Shown here: piece by piece, positions 24,080 through 34,090 of the stretch | Numbering within the stretch: the first letter of the stretch is position 1 | Layout: every line of letters begins with the position of its first letter | NCBI GenBank assembly: GCA_017451265.1 | Contig: JAFSPU010000012.1 | Location: forward strand, 186,001-250,000 | Origin: Clostridiales bacterium | Lineage (GTDB): Bacteria > Bacillota > Clostridia > Saccharofermentanales > Saccharofermentanaceae | DNA: 64,000 bases | Direction: 5' to 3' | Notes under the pieces: generated by a model | Told to the model about the DNA's origin: nothing | What the model saw: the letters and a program-made list of their open reading frames with translations, nothing else | The model's database searches: none | Translations under genes and position numbers: made by a program

Positions 24080-26263
24080 ATGAAGATCATCAAGCGTAAC
24101 AAGCAGGAAGTAGAATTCGACATCTCCAAGATCATCAACGCTATTACTAAGGCGAATGAGGCTGCCAAGGAGCCTGATCGTATGACTCCCAAGCAGATCA
24201 CACGTATCGCTGAGCGTGTTACGAATGAGTGCGAGAACATGAACCGTGCTCTGTCTGTCGAGGAAATCCAGGACCTCGTAGAGAAGCAGATCATGGCTCA
24301 CGGTGCATATGAGGTTGCAAAGCTCTATGTAACCTACCGCTACACCAGAAGCCTTATCCGTCAGTCCAACACAACTGACGCTTCCATCCTTACCCTCATT
24401 GAGTGCAATAACGAGGAACTCAAGCAGGAGAACTCCAACAAGAACCCCACTGTCAACAGCGTACAGCGTGACTACATGGCAGGTGAGGTAAGTAAGGACA
24501 TCACCCAGAGACTCCTCCTGCCCCAGGATATCGTAGAGGCTCATCAGCAGGGTCTTATCCACTTCCATGACAGCGATTACTTCGCACAGCACATGCATAA
24601 CTGCGATCTCGTTAACCTCGAGGATATGCTCCAGAACGGAACAGTTATCTCCGGTACGATGATCGAGAAGCCCCACAGCTTCTCCACAGCTTGTAATATC
24701 GCTACACAGATCATCGCTCAGGTTGCTTCCAACCAGTACGGCGGTCAGTCTATCTCCCTCACACACCTCGCTCCCTTCGTTCAGATCTCCAGAGAGAAGA
24801 TCACAAAGAAGGTAAATGCAGAGTTTGAGGCTCTCGGCATCACACCCGATGAGGAGAAGAAGAAGGCAATCGTAGAGCAGAGACTCCACGAGGAGATCGA
24901 GAGAGGCGTACAGACGATCCAGTATCAGGTAGTAACACTTCTCACCACGAACGGACAGGCTCCTTTCGTAACTGTATTCATGTATCTGAATGAGGCTAAG
25001 GATCCTCAGCTCAAGGCTGACCTTGCCATGATCATTGAAGAGGTATTGAAGCAGAGAATCCAGGGCGTTAAGAATGAGGCAGGCGTTTACATCACACCTG
25101 CATTCCCTAAGCTCATCTACGTTCTCGAAGAAGATAACATCCGTGAGGGTTCTCCTTACTACGAGCTCACAAGACTTGCTGCCAAGTGCACAGCCAAGAG
25201 AATGGTTCCTGACTATATCTCCGAGAAGGTTATGCTCCAGCTCAAGGTCGATAAGAACGGCAACGGCAACTGCTACACTTGCATGGGCTGCAGATCATTC
25301 CTTACAACTTATGTAGACGAGCAGGGCAAGCCTAAGTACTACGGCAGATTTAACCAGGGAGTAGTTACTATCAACCTCGTTGACGTAGCCTGCTCCGCCT
25401 GCTGCGAGTCCAGAGACGAAGACAAGTTCTGGAAGATCCTCGATGAGAGACTCGAGCTGTGCCACAGAGCTCTGCGTTGCAGACATGACAGACTTGCGGG
25501 AACATTGTCCGATGCTGCTCCTATCCTCTGGCAGTACGGCGCCCTCGCAAGACTTCAGAAGGGCGAGCCTATCACCAAGCTCCTCTACGGCGGCTACTCC
25601 ACGATCTCCCTTGGCTACGCAGGCCTGTGGGAGTGCGTATATGAAGTTACAGGCCAGAAGCTCACAGAGCCCGAGGGCGAGGCTTTCGGTCTTAAGATAA
25701 TGGAGACTCTTAACGCAGCATGCGCCAAGTGGAAGGCAGCAGAGAACATCGACTACTCCATCTACGGAACACCTTTGGAGTCCACGACTTATAAGTTCGC
25801 TAAGGCTCTCCAGAGAAGATTCGGTATCATCAAGGGAGTTACAGATAAGAACTACATTACGAACAGCTACCACATCCATGTAACAGAGGAGATCAACGCC
25901 TTCGAGAAGCTTAAGCTCGAGAGCAAGTTCCAGAGACTCTCTCCCGGCGGAGCTATCTCTTACATCGAGGTTCCCAACATGCAGCAGAACATCGATGCAG
26001 TTATGGATGTAATGAAGTTCATTTACGACAACATCATGTACGCCGAGCTTAATACAAAGTCCGACTACTGCCAGGTATGCGGATACGACGGAGAGATCCA
26101 GATCGAGGAGAGAGACAGAAAGCTCGTCTGGGTATGCCCCAAGTGTGGCAACGACGATGAGAATAAGCTTAATGTAGCTAGAAGAACCTGCGGTTATATC
26201 GGAACACAGTTCTGGAACCAGGGCAGAACACAGGAGATTAGAGAGCGCGTAATGCACCTTTGA
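24080..26263 (+). CDS. nrdD: Anaerobic ribonucleoside-triphosphate reductase
   Basis: 727 residues from the ATG at 24080. An N-terminal ATP-cone (about residues 1-95) is the allosteric domain. The catalytic glycyl-radical barrel follows. At the C-terminus are four zinc Cys (CQVCGYDG and CPKCGNDD) and the radical loop RRTCGYIGTQFWNQGR. It makes deoxyribonucleotides without oxygen, with formate as the usual reductant in this class. An upstream in-frame ATG at 24026 lies in the leader and has no good ribosome binding site. AGGGCAGGG stands before 24080. It is paired with nrdG and controlled by NrdR boxes. Confidence 0.95.
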   Translation: MKIIKRNKQEVEFDISKIINAITKANEAAKEPDRMTPKQITRIAERVTNECENMNRALSVEEIQDLVEKQIMAHGAYEVAKLYVTYRYTRSLIRQSNTTDASILTLIECNNEELKQENSNKNPTVNSVQRDYMAGEVSKDITQRLLLPQDIVEAHQQGLIHFHDSDYFAQHMHNCDLVNLEDMLQNGTVISGTMIEKPHSFSTACNIATQIIAQVASNQYGGQSISLTHLAPFVQISREKITKKVNAEFEALGITPDEEKKKAIVEQRLHEEIERGVQTIQYQVVTLLTTNGQAPFVTVFMYLNEAKDPQLKADLAMIIEEVLKQRIQGVKNEAGVYITPAFPKLIYVLEEDNIREGSPYYELTRLAAKCTAKRMVPDYISEKVMLQLKVDKNGNGNCYTCMGCRSFLTTYVDEQGKPKYYGRFNQGVVTINLVDVACSACCESRDEDKFWKILDERLELCHRALRCRHDRLAGTLSDAAPILWQYGALARLQKGEPITKLLYGGYSTISLGYAGLWECVYEVTGQKLTEPEGEAFGLKIMETLNAACAKWKAAENIDYSIYGTPLESTTYKFAKALQRRFGIIKGVTDKNYITNSYHIHVTEEINAFEKLKLESKFQRLSPGGAISYIEVPNMQQNIDAVMDVMKFIYDNIMYAELNTKSDYCQVCGYDGEIQIEERDRKLVWVCPKCGNDDENKLNVARRTCGYIGTQFWNQGRTQEIRERVMHL

Positions 26264-26294
26264 TGCCTTACGCCCTTCTCGGGGAGTCTGACAT

Positions 26295-26834
26295 ATGTAT
26301 TACAGTGCAATAAAAGACTGCGATATCGCGAACGGAACAGGCGTAAGGGTTACTCTGTTCGTATCGGGCTGTACCAATAAATGTGAGGGCTGCTTTAATC
26401 CTGCTACCTGGGACTTCTGCCACGGACAGGAGTTTACAAGGGAGACCGAAGAAGAGATATTCTCTTTACTTGATCACGATTACATAACCGGCCTTACTTT
26501 GCTCGGAGGCGAACCCTTCGAGCCTGAGAATCAGCGTGCGCTCGCTCCTTTTATAAGAGAGTACAAGGAAAGATTCCCTAAAAAGAACCTCTGGGCATTC
26601 ACAGGTTTCTATTACGACAAGGAGCTTCTTGTCGACGGAAGCCATCCGAGGTGTGAGGTTACTGACGAGATCTTAAGTTATATCGATGTGCTAGTCGACG
26701 GAAGGTTTATTCTTGCCAAGAAGGATATAAGTTTAATATACCGCGGTTCGTCAAATCAGCGTATAATAGATATGATTAAAACGCGCGAAAAAGGCGAAGT
26801 GGTACTTTGGAACGAGGTTCAGGCAACAAACTGA
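26295..26834 (+). CDS. nrdG: Anaerobic ribonucleotide reductase activating protein
   Basis: 179 residues. The radical-SAM cluster motif CTNKCEGCFN (CxxxCxxC) lies near residue 30, with LGGEPFEPENQ as the SAM-binding GGEP motif. The enzyme uses a 4Fe-4S cluster and S-adenosylmethionine to create the glycyl radical on NrdD. GGGGAG lies before the ATG, 31 bases after nrdD stops. Its last 28 bases overlap the start of the GGDEF/EAL gene, which ties that gene to this operon. Confidence 0.93.
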   Translation: MYYSAIKDCDIANGTGVRVTLFVSGCTNKCEGCFNPATWDFCHGQEFTRETEEEIFSLLDHDYITGLTLLGGEPFEPENQRALAPFIREYKERFPKKNLWAFTGFYYDKELLVDGSHPRCEVTDEILSYIDVLVDGRFILAKKDISLIYRGSSNQRIIDMIKTREKGEVVLWNEVQATN

Positions 26835-28822
26835 AAGAACAGAGCACCGGGGAACCTAAAGAGAGCCCTAAGCAGAAGGCTTACAGGTTATTAGGACTCG
26901 GACCGCAAAGCGATGCCATGCGAGAGTACATGGTAAGCAGTAACACGCGCGCTATCCTTTACATGTCGGCGGTAGTACTTGCCATCGCAGTGACCATTGC
27001 AGTCAAGTACATGACTCTTCATTTTGCCGGCCTTGACTATTCCGAGACCAGTTTCTTTACATCGATTATCCTGTGCGCAGTAGTTATCTTCACATGTGCA
27101 CTCACATTCTCTTATGCGAATAAAGATCTTCTCATGATTAAGACGAATAAGCTGGCTCCGCTTTCTTATTCGACTGTCATCATTTTCTCGGCCGTATGCC
27201 TCATGTTCGGTATCTTCGTTTCCCTGAATGAGTTCAGGCACGAGGGTACGATCATGCTGTTCGTTACCATGGAGCTTATCGTTATATGTATCCTCGCGTG
27301 GAGGCCATACGTCTCCATTTCCATCGTAGCAGGTACGTTCGCGCTGTTTTATCTGATGCTCCGCCTCGAGACCGGAGCATCCCTCGGAGCGAAGTTCGTG
27401 ACAGGTTATGTCATCATAGGCATCTCCATTATCGTCACGAGTATCAGTGCTTATAACCAGAAGCATAACGAAGCTCTCAAGGATGAGACTTTGATGTCTA
27501 CCAACAGGCATCTGGCTGAGACGGCTGTTAAGGATGAGCTTACGGGTGCTGCCAACATGAGCTTCTTCAGAAAGAGAGCCATCGAGATCCTTAAGGATCC
27601 TCAGACTCAGTATCAGCGTCAGGTATTCCTGTATCTTGATGTCGAGAACTTCAGACCGATAAACGAGAAGTACGGCTTCGATGCAGGCAGCTCATTCATC
27701 AAGAAGTTCGCAGGACGGATAATCGATGTATTTTACGACGGCCTCGTAGGACGTCAGGGAGACGATCACTTCGTAGTGCTTTGTGACAAGGAAGACCTGG
27801 AAAAGAGGCTGACTGCACTTCGTATGTATATCTACGACTGCGGCTTCGATACACAGACCGGACTTAAGGCCGGCGGCTACATGGTTAAGGACCGCAACAT
27901 CGATCCGACTGTGGCATGTGACAGAGCCCGTTATGCATGTAATTCTATCAAGAAGCATTACGATCAGGACTACTGCGAATATGATTCTGAACTGGACAAC
28001 AAGTTCATCATGAGGCAGTACATCGTAAACAACGTAGACGCTGCCATCGACAGAGGTGACATCAAGGTTTACTACCAGCCTGTATGCTGGGCCAAGAACA
28101 GAAAGCTGTGTGGCTACGAGGCCCTTTCCAAGTGGGAGGATCCGAAGTATGGTTTCCTTCCTCCGTCACTGTTCATTCCCGTGCTCGAGGAATACCATCA
28201 GGTTCACAAGATCGATATGGTAGTTGTAGATACAGTCTGCAGAGATTTAAGATGGCTCATGGATAACGGCAGACCCGCGGTTCCGGTATCACTTAATTTC
28301 TCAAGACTTGACTTCGAGCTTACGGATGTTGTCGATCTTCTTTGCTCATGCACCAGAAAGTACAACATTCTTCCTGAGATGATTCACGTTGAAGTAACTG
28401 AGAGCGCACTGTCCGATAAACTCGAGTCGCTCCACAGAGATCTCGACAGGCTTAAGTCTCTGGGATTCCCTCTCTGGCTCGATGACTTCGGTTCCGGTTA
28501 TTCATCGCTTAACGTATTGAAGGACTTCAGCTTCGACGTCATGAAGATCGACATGGTATTCCTGTCGTCTTTCCATAACAACACTGACGATATTAAGTTC
28601 GAGAAGACCAAGGCGGTCCTTAAGAATGTAGTATCGATGGCGAATGATCTCGGTATGCATACACTTACCGAGGGAGTCGAGACTTTGGAAGAGGCTGAAT
28701 ACCTTAAGAGTATCGGCTGCGAGAGACTCCAGGGCTATCTGTTCGGTAAGCCTATGCCGCTTAAGGAAGCGCTGGTAAAGATCACGGCAGGAACACTGCC
28801 TGTTTCCGAGGAGTATATTTGA
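26807..28822 (+). CDS. Membrane GGDEF-EAL protein, probable c-di-GMP phosphodiesterase
   Basis: 671 residues. About six transmembrane helices fill residues 45-210. The GGDEF domain is degenerate (RQGDDHF where GGDEF is expected), so it likely does not make c-di-GMP but may bind GTP. The EAL domain looks intact: GYEAL, SLNFSR, HVEVTES, DDFGSGYSSL, MKIDMVF, EGVETLEEAEYL and QGYLFGKP. It should break down c-di-GMP at the membrane. The frame opens at TTG 26807, overlapping nrdG by 28 bases; a later start (ATG 26918) cannot be ruled out. The HAD gene follows with a four-base overlap. Confidence 0.85.
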   Translation: MERGSGNKLKEQSTGEPKESPKQKAYRLLGLGPQSDAMREYMVSSNTRAILYMSAVVLAIAVTIAVKYMTLHFAGLDYSETSFFTSIILCAVVIFTCALTFSYANKDLLMIKTNKLAPLSYSTVIIFSAVCLMFGIFVSLNEFRHEGTIMLFVTMELIVICILAWRPYVSISIVAGTFALFYLMLRLETGASLGAKFVTGYVIIGISIIVTSISAYNQKHNEALKDETLMSTNRHLAETAVKDELTGAANMSFFRKRAIEILKDPQTQYQRQVFLYLDVENFRPINEKYGFDAGSSFIKKFAGRIIDVFYDGLVGRQGDDHFVVLCDKEDLEKRLTALRMYIYDCGFDTQTGLKAGGYMVKDRNIDPTVACDRARYACNSIKKHYDQDYCEYDSELDNKFIMRQYIVNNVDAAIDRGDIKVYYQPVCWAKNRKLCGYEALSKWEDPKYGFLPPSLFIPVLEEYHQVHKIDMVVVDTVCRDLRWLMDNGRPAVPVSLNFSRLDFELTDVVDLLCSCTRKYNILPEMIHVEVTESALSDKLESLHRDLDRLKSLGFPLWLDDFGSGYSSLNVLKDFSFDVMKIDMVFLSSFHNNTDDIKFEKTKAVLKNVVSMANDLGMHTLTEGVETLEEAEYLKSIGCERLQGYLFGKPMPLKEALVKITAGTLPVSEEYI

Positions 28823-29598
28823 AACACGTCTTTTTTGATATAGACGGTACGCTGTGGGATTTCAGGAGTATCATCCCCGAGTCCGCTGTGCGCGCCATAA
28901 AGATGCTTCAGGAGAACGGCCACAAGGCCTATATCTGCACGGGAAGAACACGCGGCTATATTTTCAGGGACAATCTGCTGTCGCTCGGCTTTGACGGCAT
29001 AGTCTCGGGCCTCGGCACAAGGATAGAGGCTGACGGCGAGGTCTTAAGCGAGTACATCGTTTCAAGAGAAGTCGCCAAGAGGACCGTGGATACCGTGAGA
29101 AGCTTCGGTTTCCGCGCCATCCTGGAGGGCCCCGAGTATCTCTATATGGATTACGATGAGTTTAAGGACGACCCTTACGGCGTGAAGGTAATGCGTGACC
29201 TTCAGGAGCACCGCAAGTCATTAAGCGACAACTACGGCAGCTGGGTCATCTCCAAGCTCTCATGTGACACCACGGGCTGCGACAAGCTTTCATGCTACAA
29301 GCTGCTTGAGAACGACTACGATTTCGTCGAGCACAATGATGTTGTGGTGGAGATGGTGCCCAAGGGCTTCTCGAAAGGCACCGGCATCAGGATGCTGTGC
29401 GAGCTTAAGGGCATAGACATCGCGGATACTATAGCAATCGGGGATAGCATCAATGACCTCGACATGTTCGAGGCAGCGGGCTTTTCCGTGGCAATGGGCA
29501 GCGGCGCTTCAAAGGCTAAGGAAGCGGCAGACTATGTCACAAGCGGCATTCACGAGGAAGGTATTCTTAACGCGCTCACGCACCTGGGCCTTATATGA
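28819..29598 (+). CDS. HAD-superfamily hydrolase, Cof type
   Basis: 259 residues. The HAD motifs are present: DIDGT (nucleophile Asp), TGR, a Lys in the C-terminal half and GDSINDLDMF (the metal-binding acidic motif). The size and cap match Cof-type (IIB) phosphatases, which act on sugar phosphates, nucleotides or flavin precursors; the substrate is unknown. It starts at TTG, five bases after GAGGAG, and overlaps the GGDEF/EAL gene by four bases. Its end overlaps the convergent LysR gene by eight bases. Confidence 0.85.
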   Translation: MKHVFFDIDGTLWDFRSIIPESAVRAIKMLQENGHKAYICTGRTRGYIFRDNLLSLGFDGIVSGLGTRIEADGEVLSEYIVSREVAKRTVDTVRSFGFRAILEGPEYLYMDYDEFKDDPYGVKVMRDLQEHRKSLSDNYGSWVISKLSCDTTGCDKLSCYKLLENDYDFVEHNDVVVEMVPKGFSKGTGIRMLCELKGIDIADTIAIGDSINDLDMFEAAGFSVAMGSGASKAKEAADYVTSGIHEEGILNALTHLGLI

Positions 29599-30457
29599 TC
29601 TGACCTTCAGGTGAGAGTATGAACGACTTAAGTTCATCCGACATATCTTTTCTCCATCTTGTGTATACATAAAGAGATGTCATTATCTTCGGATAGCACG
29701 GATAGTATGTGAGGTTCAGCTTGGCTAAAGTCTTACTGTCGGCTTTAGGGACGAAAGCGTAACCGAAGCCCTCTCCCATCATACCGGTCATAGTCTCCGT
29801 ACTGTTATAAGTGTCAGCACGCGCTGTGTGCACGCTGTCACCGAACCATCCGTCGATGGCGGCTTTGCATGACGGCTCGAGAGGGACGAGAAGCGGCAGC
29901 ATCTCCAGGTCTTCGGGCTCGACATACGGCTTATCAGTAATGGGTACACCTGACGGGACTGCAACGCCCCATTCATATTCACTGATGATCTCTATTATCT
30001 TGTAGTTGCTGAAGTAAACCTTGTCGGGAAGAACAGCGAAGTCAAGCTGGTTCTCGAACAGCAGATTCCTGATGTACGCCTTGTTGTCGAATTCTACCGA
30101 GAATGTAATGTCCGGGTCGGAGATCTTAAGCTTTCCTATCTTGCGTGAGATGGTGTGCCACGAGAATGGGTATGAATAGCCGATGTTGATCTGCTTTGTC
30201 GAATTCTTTTCTATAAAACGCTTGAGCTTCTGATCCGTGCTCAATCCACTGTCAATCATGTTCAGCAGGAACAGACCGGATTCTGTCAGCGTGTAGGGTT
30301 TACGCTTACGGTCAAACAGCTTGGTGCCGTAATCCTTTTCAAGTTCGGTTATCGCCTTCGAGATGCAGGACGGGTCCTTGTTAAGCTTTCTTGCGACCGC
30401 GGCACAGCTGCCATACTCGGCAACTAATCTGAATAACTCCAAACCTTCATCTGCCAT
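29591..30457 (-). CDS. LysR-family transcriptional regulator
   Basis: 288 residues. The N-terminal winged helix is clear (LFRLVAEYGSCAAVARKLNKDPSCISKAITELEKDYGTKLFDR), followed by a type 2 periplasmic-binding fold that would sense a small molecule. AAGGGGG stands before the ATG. It follows the Sel1-like gene by 31 bases on the same strand, so its own regulated target is not obvious; LysR proteins often control a divergent neighbour, and there is none here. Confidence 0.88.
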   Translation of the reverse strand: MADEGLELFRLVAEYGSCAAVARKLNKDPSCISKAITELEKDYGTKLFDRKRKPYTLTESGLFLLNMIDSGLSTDQKLKRFIEKNSTKQINIGYSYPFSWHTISRKIGKLKISDPDITFSVEFDNKAYIRNLLFENQLDFAVLPDKVYFSNYKIIEIISEYEWGVAVPSGVPITDKPYVEPEDLEMLPLLVPLEPSCKAAIDGWFGDSVHTARADTYNSTETMTGMMGEGFGYAFVPKADSKTLAKLNLTYYPCYPKIMTSLYVYTRWRKDMSDELKSFILSPEGQII

Positions 30458-30488
30458 ATTCCGTACCCCCTTCGGAATAATCTATCGG

Positions 30489-32090
30489 TCAGGGTCTGCG
30501 CACAGTAAAACTTGCCGCCTTTATTACGGCTGTCTCCTTGTTTCCGTGGAAGAATCTTATAACAGTTTCTCCGTCAGGTGCAGACTCGATCGATGCATCA
30601 TCAAAGATCAAATCATTGTCTGAATTGATCGAAACTACCTTAGCTTCGTTTCCTGTTACTGTAACGTTATCTGTGAGATCGCAGCATAAAAACTCCCTGT
30701 AGGTCAGAAGCGTAAGTGGGGAGATGGTCTCGTTCTTACTGCTTAAGCGCCTGATGGTTATCTTCAGTCTGCTGTTCTTAAGGGGCTTGAGCTCGAGTGT
30801 GTATGTACCTGTAGGTCGGTAGGAAAGGAAATCCCTGACAGGTCCCGGGTACGATGATTTGTAACTTGTCTTATAAACTTTGATGCCTTCCGACAGCTCT
30901 CTTATGCGCTCGTCGACTATCGCGGATATGTTCCTGTCGCTGTGTGTCAGGCCGAACTGGGACCTGCGCATGAGGGCGTACTTCGCCTGCAGGAAGAAGT
31001 CCAGCGCCTGGTCATGCATGAACCTGAAGCCTACCGGGTTATCGTTAAAGACTTTAAGCTGAAGCTGCCCCATATGCATCGCGGCCTCGGCGAAAGCTCC
31101 TTCGAAATCCTCCTGCTCGAATCTGTACCTGGCATCGATGTAAAGGCGCTCCAGGAGGGAGGCTGCCATCTCGGGGTTCTTGGCCACGCATATGCCTTCC
31201 ATGAACATCTCCGCGAGCTTGTAGGTGGACTCGGATATGCCGAAGGCGTGACCTATGGAGAAATACCTGAAGGCCTGCTCGTAATCGGGGACACCGTCCG
31301 TGAGCCTTCCTTCAAGGCAGATGAAGCCCAATGTGTTTGCCGCGTAACCGAAGCCGCCTTCCTTCCAAAGAATCTCCATGCACCTTGCGGCCTCGAAGAA
31401 GTCGCACTTGAATACCGAGTTGCCGCCGAGGCATGCGAAGCCCTTTATCCTGAGCGCGTTGAAATTCTTTATCTCGCACAGCTCGTTGACATACCTTATG
31501 AAAAGCTTCTTGGTATAACGGTCTGCGTCCTTAAGAATAAGGTCGTTGTCCAGCTCTCTTATGAAGTCTTCCTTAATGTCGTTCATGTAATGGCGCTCTT
31601 CGACGGGGAGCATGCTCTCCTCGTCATGCAGATCGATCATGTGCAGAAGGTCTTCCGCGTTGATGTATTCGGATGCGGGAACATGGACCTGTATGAGCGA
31701 CATCTCCCTATACAGACTCAGGATATAGGACAGCATCCATGCCAGCAGATCGTCATCGGTGACGGGCATGGCAGTGAGTCTGTAGGCCTCGATGGACACG
31801 GGGCCTTCTCCGAAGAGACGGTTTAACTTAAGTACATCGTAGAAGTGAAGTATGAGCGGCTCGAACCAAGTGAAAAAGAACACGGCCGCATCTGTCTTGT
31901 TGACGGCGACTTTCTCGAGGACCTGAGCCAGGTCGTTAAGCGTAAAGCTTCTGTCTCCTGCGTACTCGATCACGACATCCTTTGCCGCCGCGAGCGGGAG
32001 CAAAGTGACATCATAGAAATCATTATCGTAAACAGCGAAAGCTTCCAAAGAATAATCGCTGATCTTTATTACACGCGGTCTGTCCTGCAT
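30489..32090 (-). CDS. Protein with Sel1/TPR-like repeats
   Basis: 533 residues, cytoplasmic. The middle part (about residues 220-370) has helical-pair repeats with the Sel1-like pattern (AANTLGFICLEG, QAFRYFSIGHAFG, STYKLAEMFMEG...NPEMAASLLERLY). The N-terminal 180 residues and the beta-rich C-terminal 130 match nothing I recognise. Such repeats usually hold protein partners together. AAAGG lies seven bases before the ATG. It is divergent from the DUF4236 gene and probably cotranscribed with the LysR gene that follows. Function unknown. Confidence 0.65.
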   Translation of the reverse strand: MQDRPRVIKISDYSLEAFAVYDNDFYDVTLLPLAAAKDVVIEYAGDRSFTLNDLAQVLEKVAVNKTDAAVFFFTWFEPLILHFYDVLKLNRLFGEGPVSIEAYRLTAMPVTDDDLLAWMLSYILSLYREMSLIQVHVPASEYINAEDLLHMIDLHDEESMLPVEERHYMNDIKEDFIRELDNDLILKDADRYTKKLFIRYVNELCEIKNFNALRIKGFACLGGNSVFKCDFFEAARCMEILWKEGGFGYAANTLGFICLEGRLTDGVPDYEQAFRYFSIGHAFGISESTYKLAEMFMEGICVAKNPEMAASLLERLYIDARYRFEQEDFEGAFAEAAMHMGQLQLKVFNDNPVGFRFMHDQALDFFLQAKYALMRRSQFGLTHSDRNISAIVDERIRELSEGIKVYKTSYKSSYPGPVRDFLSYRPTGTYTLELKPLKNSRLKITIRRLSSKNETISPLTLLTYREFLCCDLTDNVTVTGNEAKVVSINSDNDLIFDDASIESAPDGETVIRFFHGNKETAVIKAASFTVRRP

Positions 32091-32196
32091 AAAATAACCT
32101 TTCTACAATAAATTTTACCTTTTTAAGCCGAGCTCGTGTAGTAAAATATCAATTGATAAGTTAAATTTACATTTCGTTTATTCGGAGGTAAGGGAC

Positions 32197-33195
32197 ATGG
32201 GACTTTGTTTTAGAAAGAGCATTACGATAGCGCCCGGCGTAAGGGTAAACCTCTCTAAGAGCGGACCGAGCATCAGCTTCGGTAAGAAAGGCATAAGAGA
32301 GACCATAAGCGCCACAGGTAAGTCAACTACCACAGTCGGCATCCCCGGTACGGGCGTTTACTACAAGAAGTCCTATGACCTGAAGAAGCTCGGCAAGGGT
32401 AAGGACGATAAGGCTTCCAAGGGCAGCAAGGAAAAGACTGCGGCTGCAGCAGCTGCGGCGGCTTCCGAGACGGATCAGCAGAAACTTGCACAGCTTGAAG
32501 AGAACAAGGCAAAGGTCGCCGAGTACGAGGCATATGTAAACTCCATCAAGTCCGTCCATAAGGCGACGGACGGTTACATCGACTGGGCTGCGCTTAACAG
32601 GGACGAGATTCCCACCAATATCGTCAAGGGCAGCGAGGAATACAAGGAGTTCGAGAGCTTGAAGAAGTTCTCTGAGCGCGTTGTGGCAGGCGATGTCGAC
32701 GCTTACCTCGAGATCATCAGCGAGATCAAGCCTTACGACGATCTTCTCGACTACGGCTCTTCTTTCGAAGTCGGTACTGACAGGAAGGACGTTCTTGAGG
32801 TGGAGTTCCATGTAAAGTCTGAGGAAGTGGTTCCGGCTGTTGAGGTCTCCCTTAAGGCCAACGGCACCTTAAGCGAGAAGGAGATGAGCAAGACAAATTA
32901 CTACGCGCTCATGCAGGACTACATCTGCAGCACCATGATCAGAGTTGCGAGGGATTCCTTCGCGCTGCTTCCCATCGATAAGGTCTATGTCCATGCTGCA
33001 GACGATGTGCTCAATACTGCTACCGGTCATGAGACCGAAGTCACGCTTGTTTCTGCAGAGTTCGGCAGGGATCAGCTCATGTCTCTTAACATGGAGATGA
33101 TCGATCCTTCCGATGCGCTTTCTAACTTCAGACATAACATGAAGTTTGCCAAGACGACGGGCTTTAAACCTGTAGAGAGGATACTGCCCGTTTAA
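32197..33195 (+). CDS. DUF4236 domain protein
   Basis: 332 residues. The first 60 form DUF4236: FRKSITIAPGVRVNLSKSGPSISFGKKG...TVGIPGTGVYYKKS, a small Gly-rich beta domain found in many bacteria and of unknown role. A low-complexity stretch (Lys/Gly/Ser, then a run of Ala at about residues 85-95) and a coiled coil link it to a C-terminal part of about 200 residues that I do not recognise. GGAGG stands before the ATG. The EamA transporter gene follows by seven bases. Confidence 0.75.
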   Translation: MGLCFRKSITIAPGVRVNLSKSGPSISFGKKGIRETISATGKSTTTVGIPGTGVYYKKSYDLKKLGKGKDDKASKGSKEKTAAAAAAAASETDQQKLAQLEENKAKVAEYEAYVNSIKSVHKATDGYIDWAALNRDEIPTNIVKGSEEYKEFESLKKFSERVVAGDVDAYLEIISEIKPYDDLLDYGSSFEVGTDRKDVLEVEFHVKSEEVVPAVEVSLKANGTLSEKEMSKTNYYALMQDYICSTMIRVARDSFALLPIDKVYVHAADDVLNTATGHETEVTLVSAEFGRDQLMSLNMEMIDPSDALSNFRHNMKFAKTTGFKPVERILPV

Positions 33196-33202
33196 AGTAT
33201 TT

Positions 33203-34090
33203 ATGAAACTTCAAAGTAACGACGCCAAAGGAATAGCATGTATCCTTCTTGCTGCTTTGGGATTTGCTTTAATGACATTTTTCGTCAGGCTGTCCGGCGA
33301 TGTGCCTACGATGGAAAAAGCTTTCTTCCGCAATGCATTCGCGGCGGTGATCGCCTTTGTCTCTTTGCTTAGATCCGAAGATAAATTCAAGATCAAGGAA
33401 GGGTGCTTTAAGTTTATATTCCTGCGTTGTCTTTTCGGCACAACAGGTCTTCTTTGTAATTTCTACGCCATCGATCATCTGCCTTTGGCCGATGCGAACA
33501 TGCTTAACAAGCTGTCGCCTTTCTTTGCCATAATCGCATCCATCCCCATCCTTAAGGAGAAGCCGACGAGGATTGATATTCTTACAACGATCGGTGCGTT
33601 CTGCGGAGTTCTGCTTATTGCAAGACCGTCTGCTGATGTCTCCATCCTTCCGGCACTCGCGGGTCTTTGGGGAGGCGCTGGAGCAGGTATCGCTTACACA
33701 TTCGTAAGACTTCTGGGAGGAAAGGGAGAGAGGACCTCAATTATCGTATTATGCTTCTCCATCTTCTCCTGCATGCTCTCGGCTCCGTTTATGATCTTTA
33801 ACTTTAAGCCCATGGAATGGTGGCAGTTAGGCTGCCTCATTGTGGCGGGTATCTTTGCTGCCGTGGCTCAGTTCTCGATCACATCAGCGTATAAGTTTGC
33901 CCCTGCACGCAAGATAGGCGTCTTCGATAACACGCAGGTGGTTTTCTCGGCGCTTCTCGGCATTACTTTCCTGGGTGAGATACCCGAGTACTTAAGTGTT
34001 GTAGGTTACGTGATTATTATCGGCATGGCTGTCTTCAGGTGGTACTGGAACCTCAAGCACGAGCAGCCTGAAGCCGTCACAGCGTCTTAA
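33203..34090 (+). CDS. EamA/DMT-family transporter
   Basis: 295 residues with ten transmembrane helices in two EamA repeats (one from about residue 7, one from about 150). Typical parts are RNAFAAVIAFVSLLR, LPLADANMLNKLSPFFAIIASIPILKEKP and the second-half counterpart FAPARKIGVFDNTQVVFSALLGITFLGEIP. These carriers export metabolites, often amino acids or nucleosides; the substrate cannot be told. No Shine-Dalgarno site is visible, and the gene begins seven bases after the DUF4236 stop, so translation may be coupled. Its end overlaps the convergent phosphoesterase gene by 14 bases. Confidence 0.87.
   Translation: MKLQSNDAKGIACILLAALGFALMTFFVRLSGDVPTMEKAFFRNAFAAVIAFVSLLRSEDKFKIKEGCFKFIFLRCLFGTTGLLCNFYAIDHLPLADANMLNKLSPFFAIIASIPILKEKPTRIDILTTIGAFCGVLLIARPSADVSILPALAGLWGGAGAGIAYTFVRLLGGKGERTSIIVLCFSIFSCMLSAPFMIFNFKPMEWWQLGCLIVAGIFAAVAQFSITSAYKFAPARKIGVFDNTQVVFSALLGITFLGEIPEYLSVVGYVIIIGMAVFRWYWNLKHEQPEAVTAS

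Noticed and set aside
25295-26257. Minus-strand open frame of 320 codons, plus another at 24059-24889
   Set aside because: Both are antisense to nrdD, whose protein is certain. Long shadow frames come from its codon bias.
30942-31826. Plus-strand open frame of 294 codons
   Set aside because: It is antisense to the Sel1-like gene and has no family likeness or ribosome site. The Sel1-like frame has clear repeats and a proper start.
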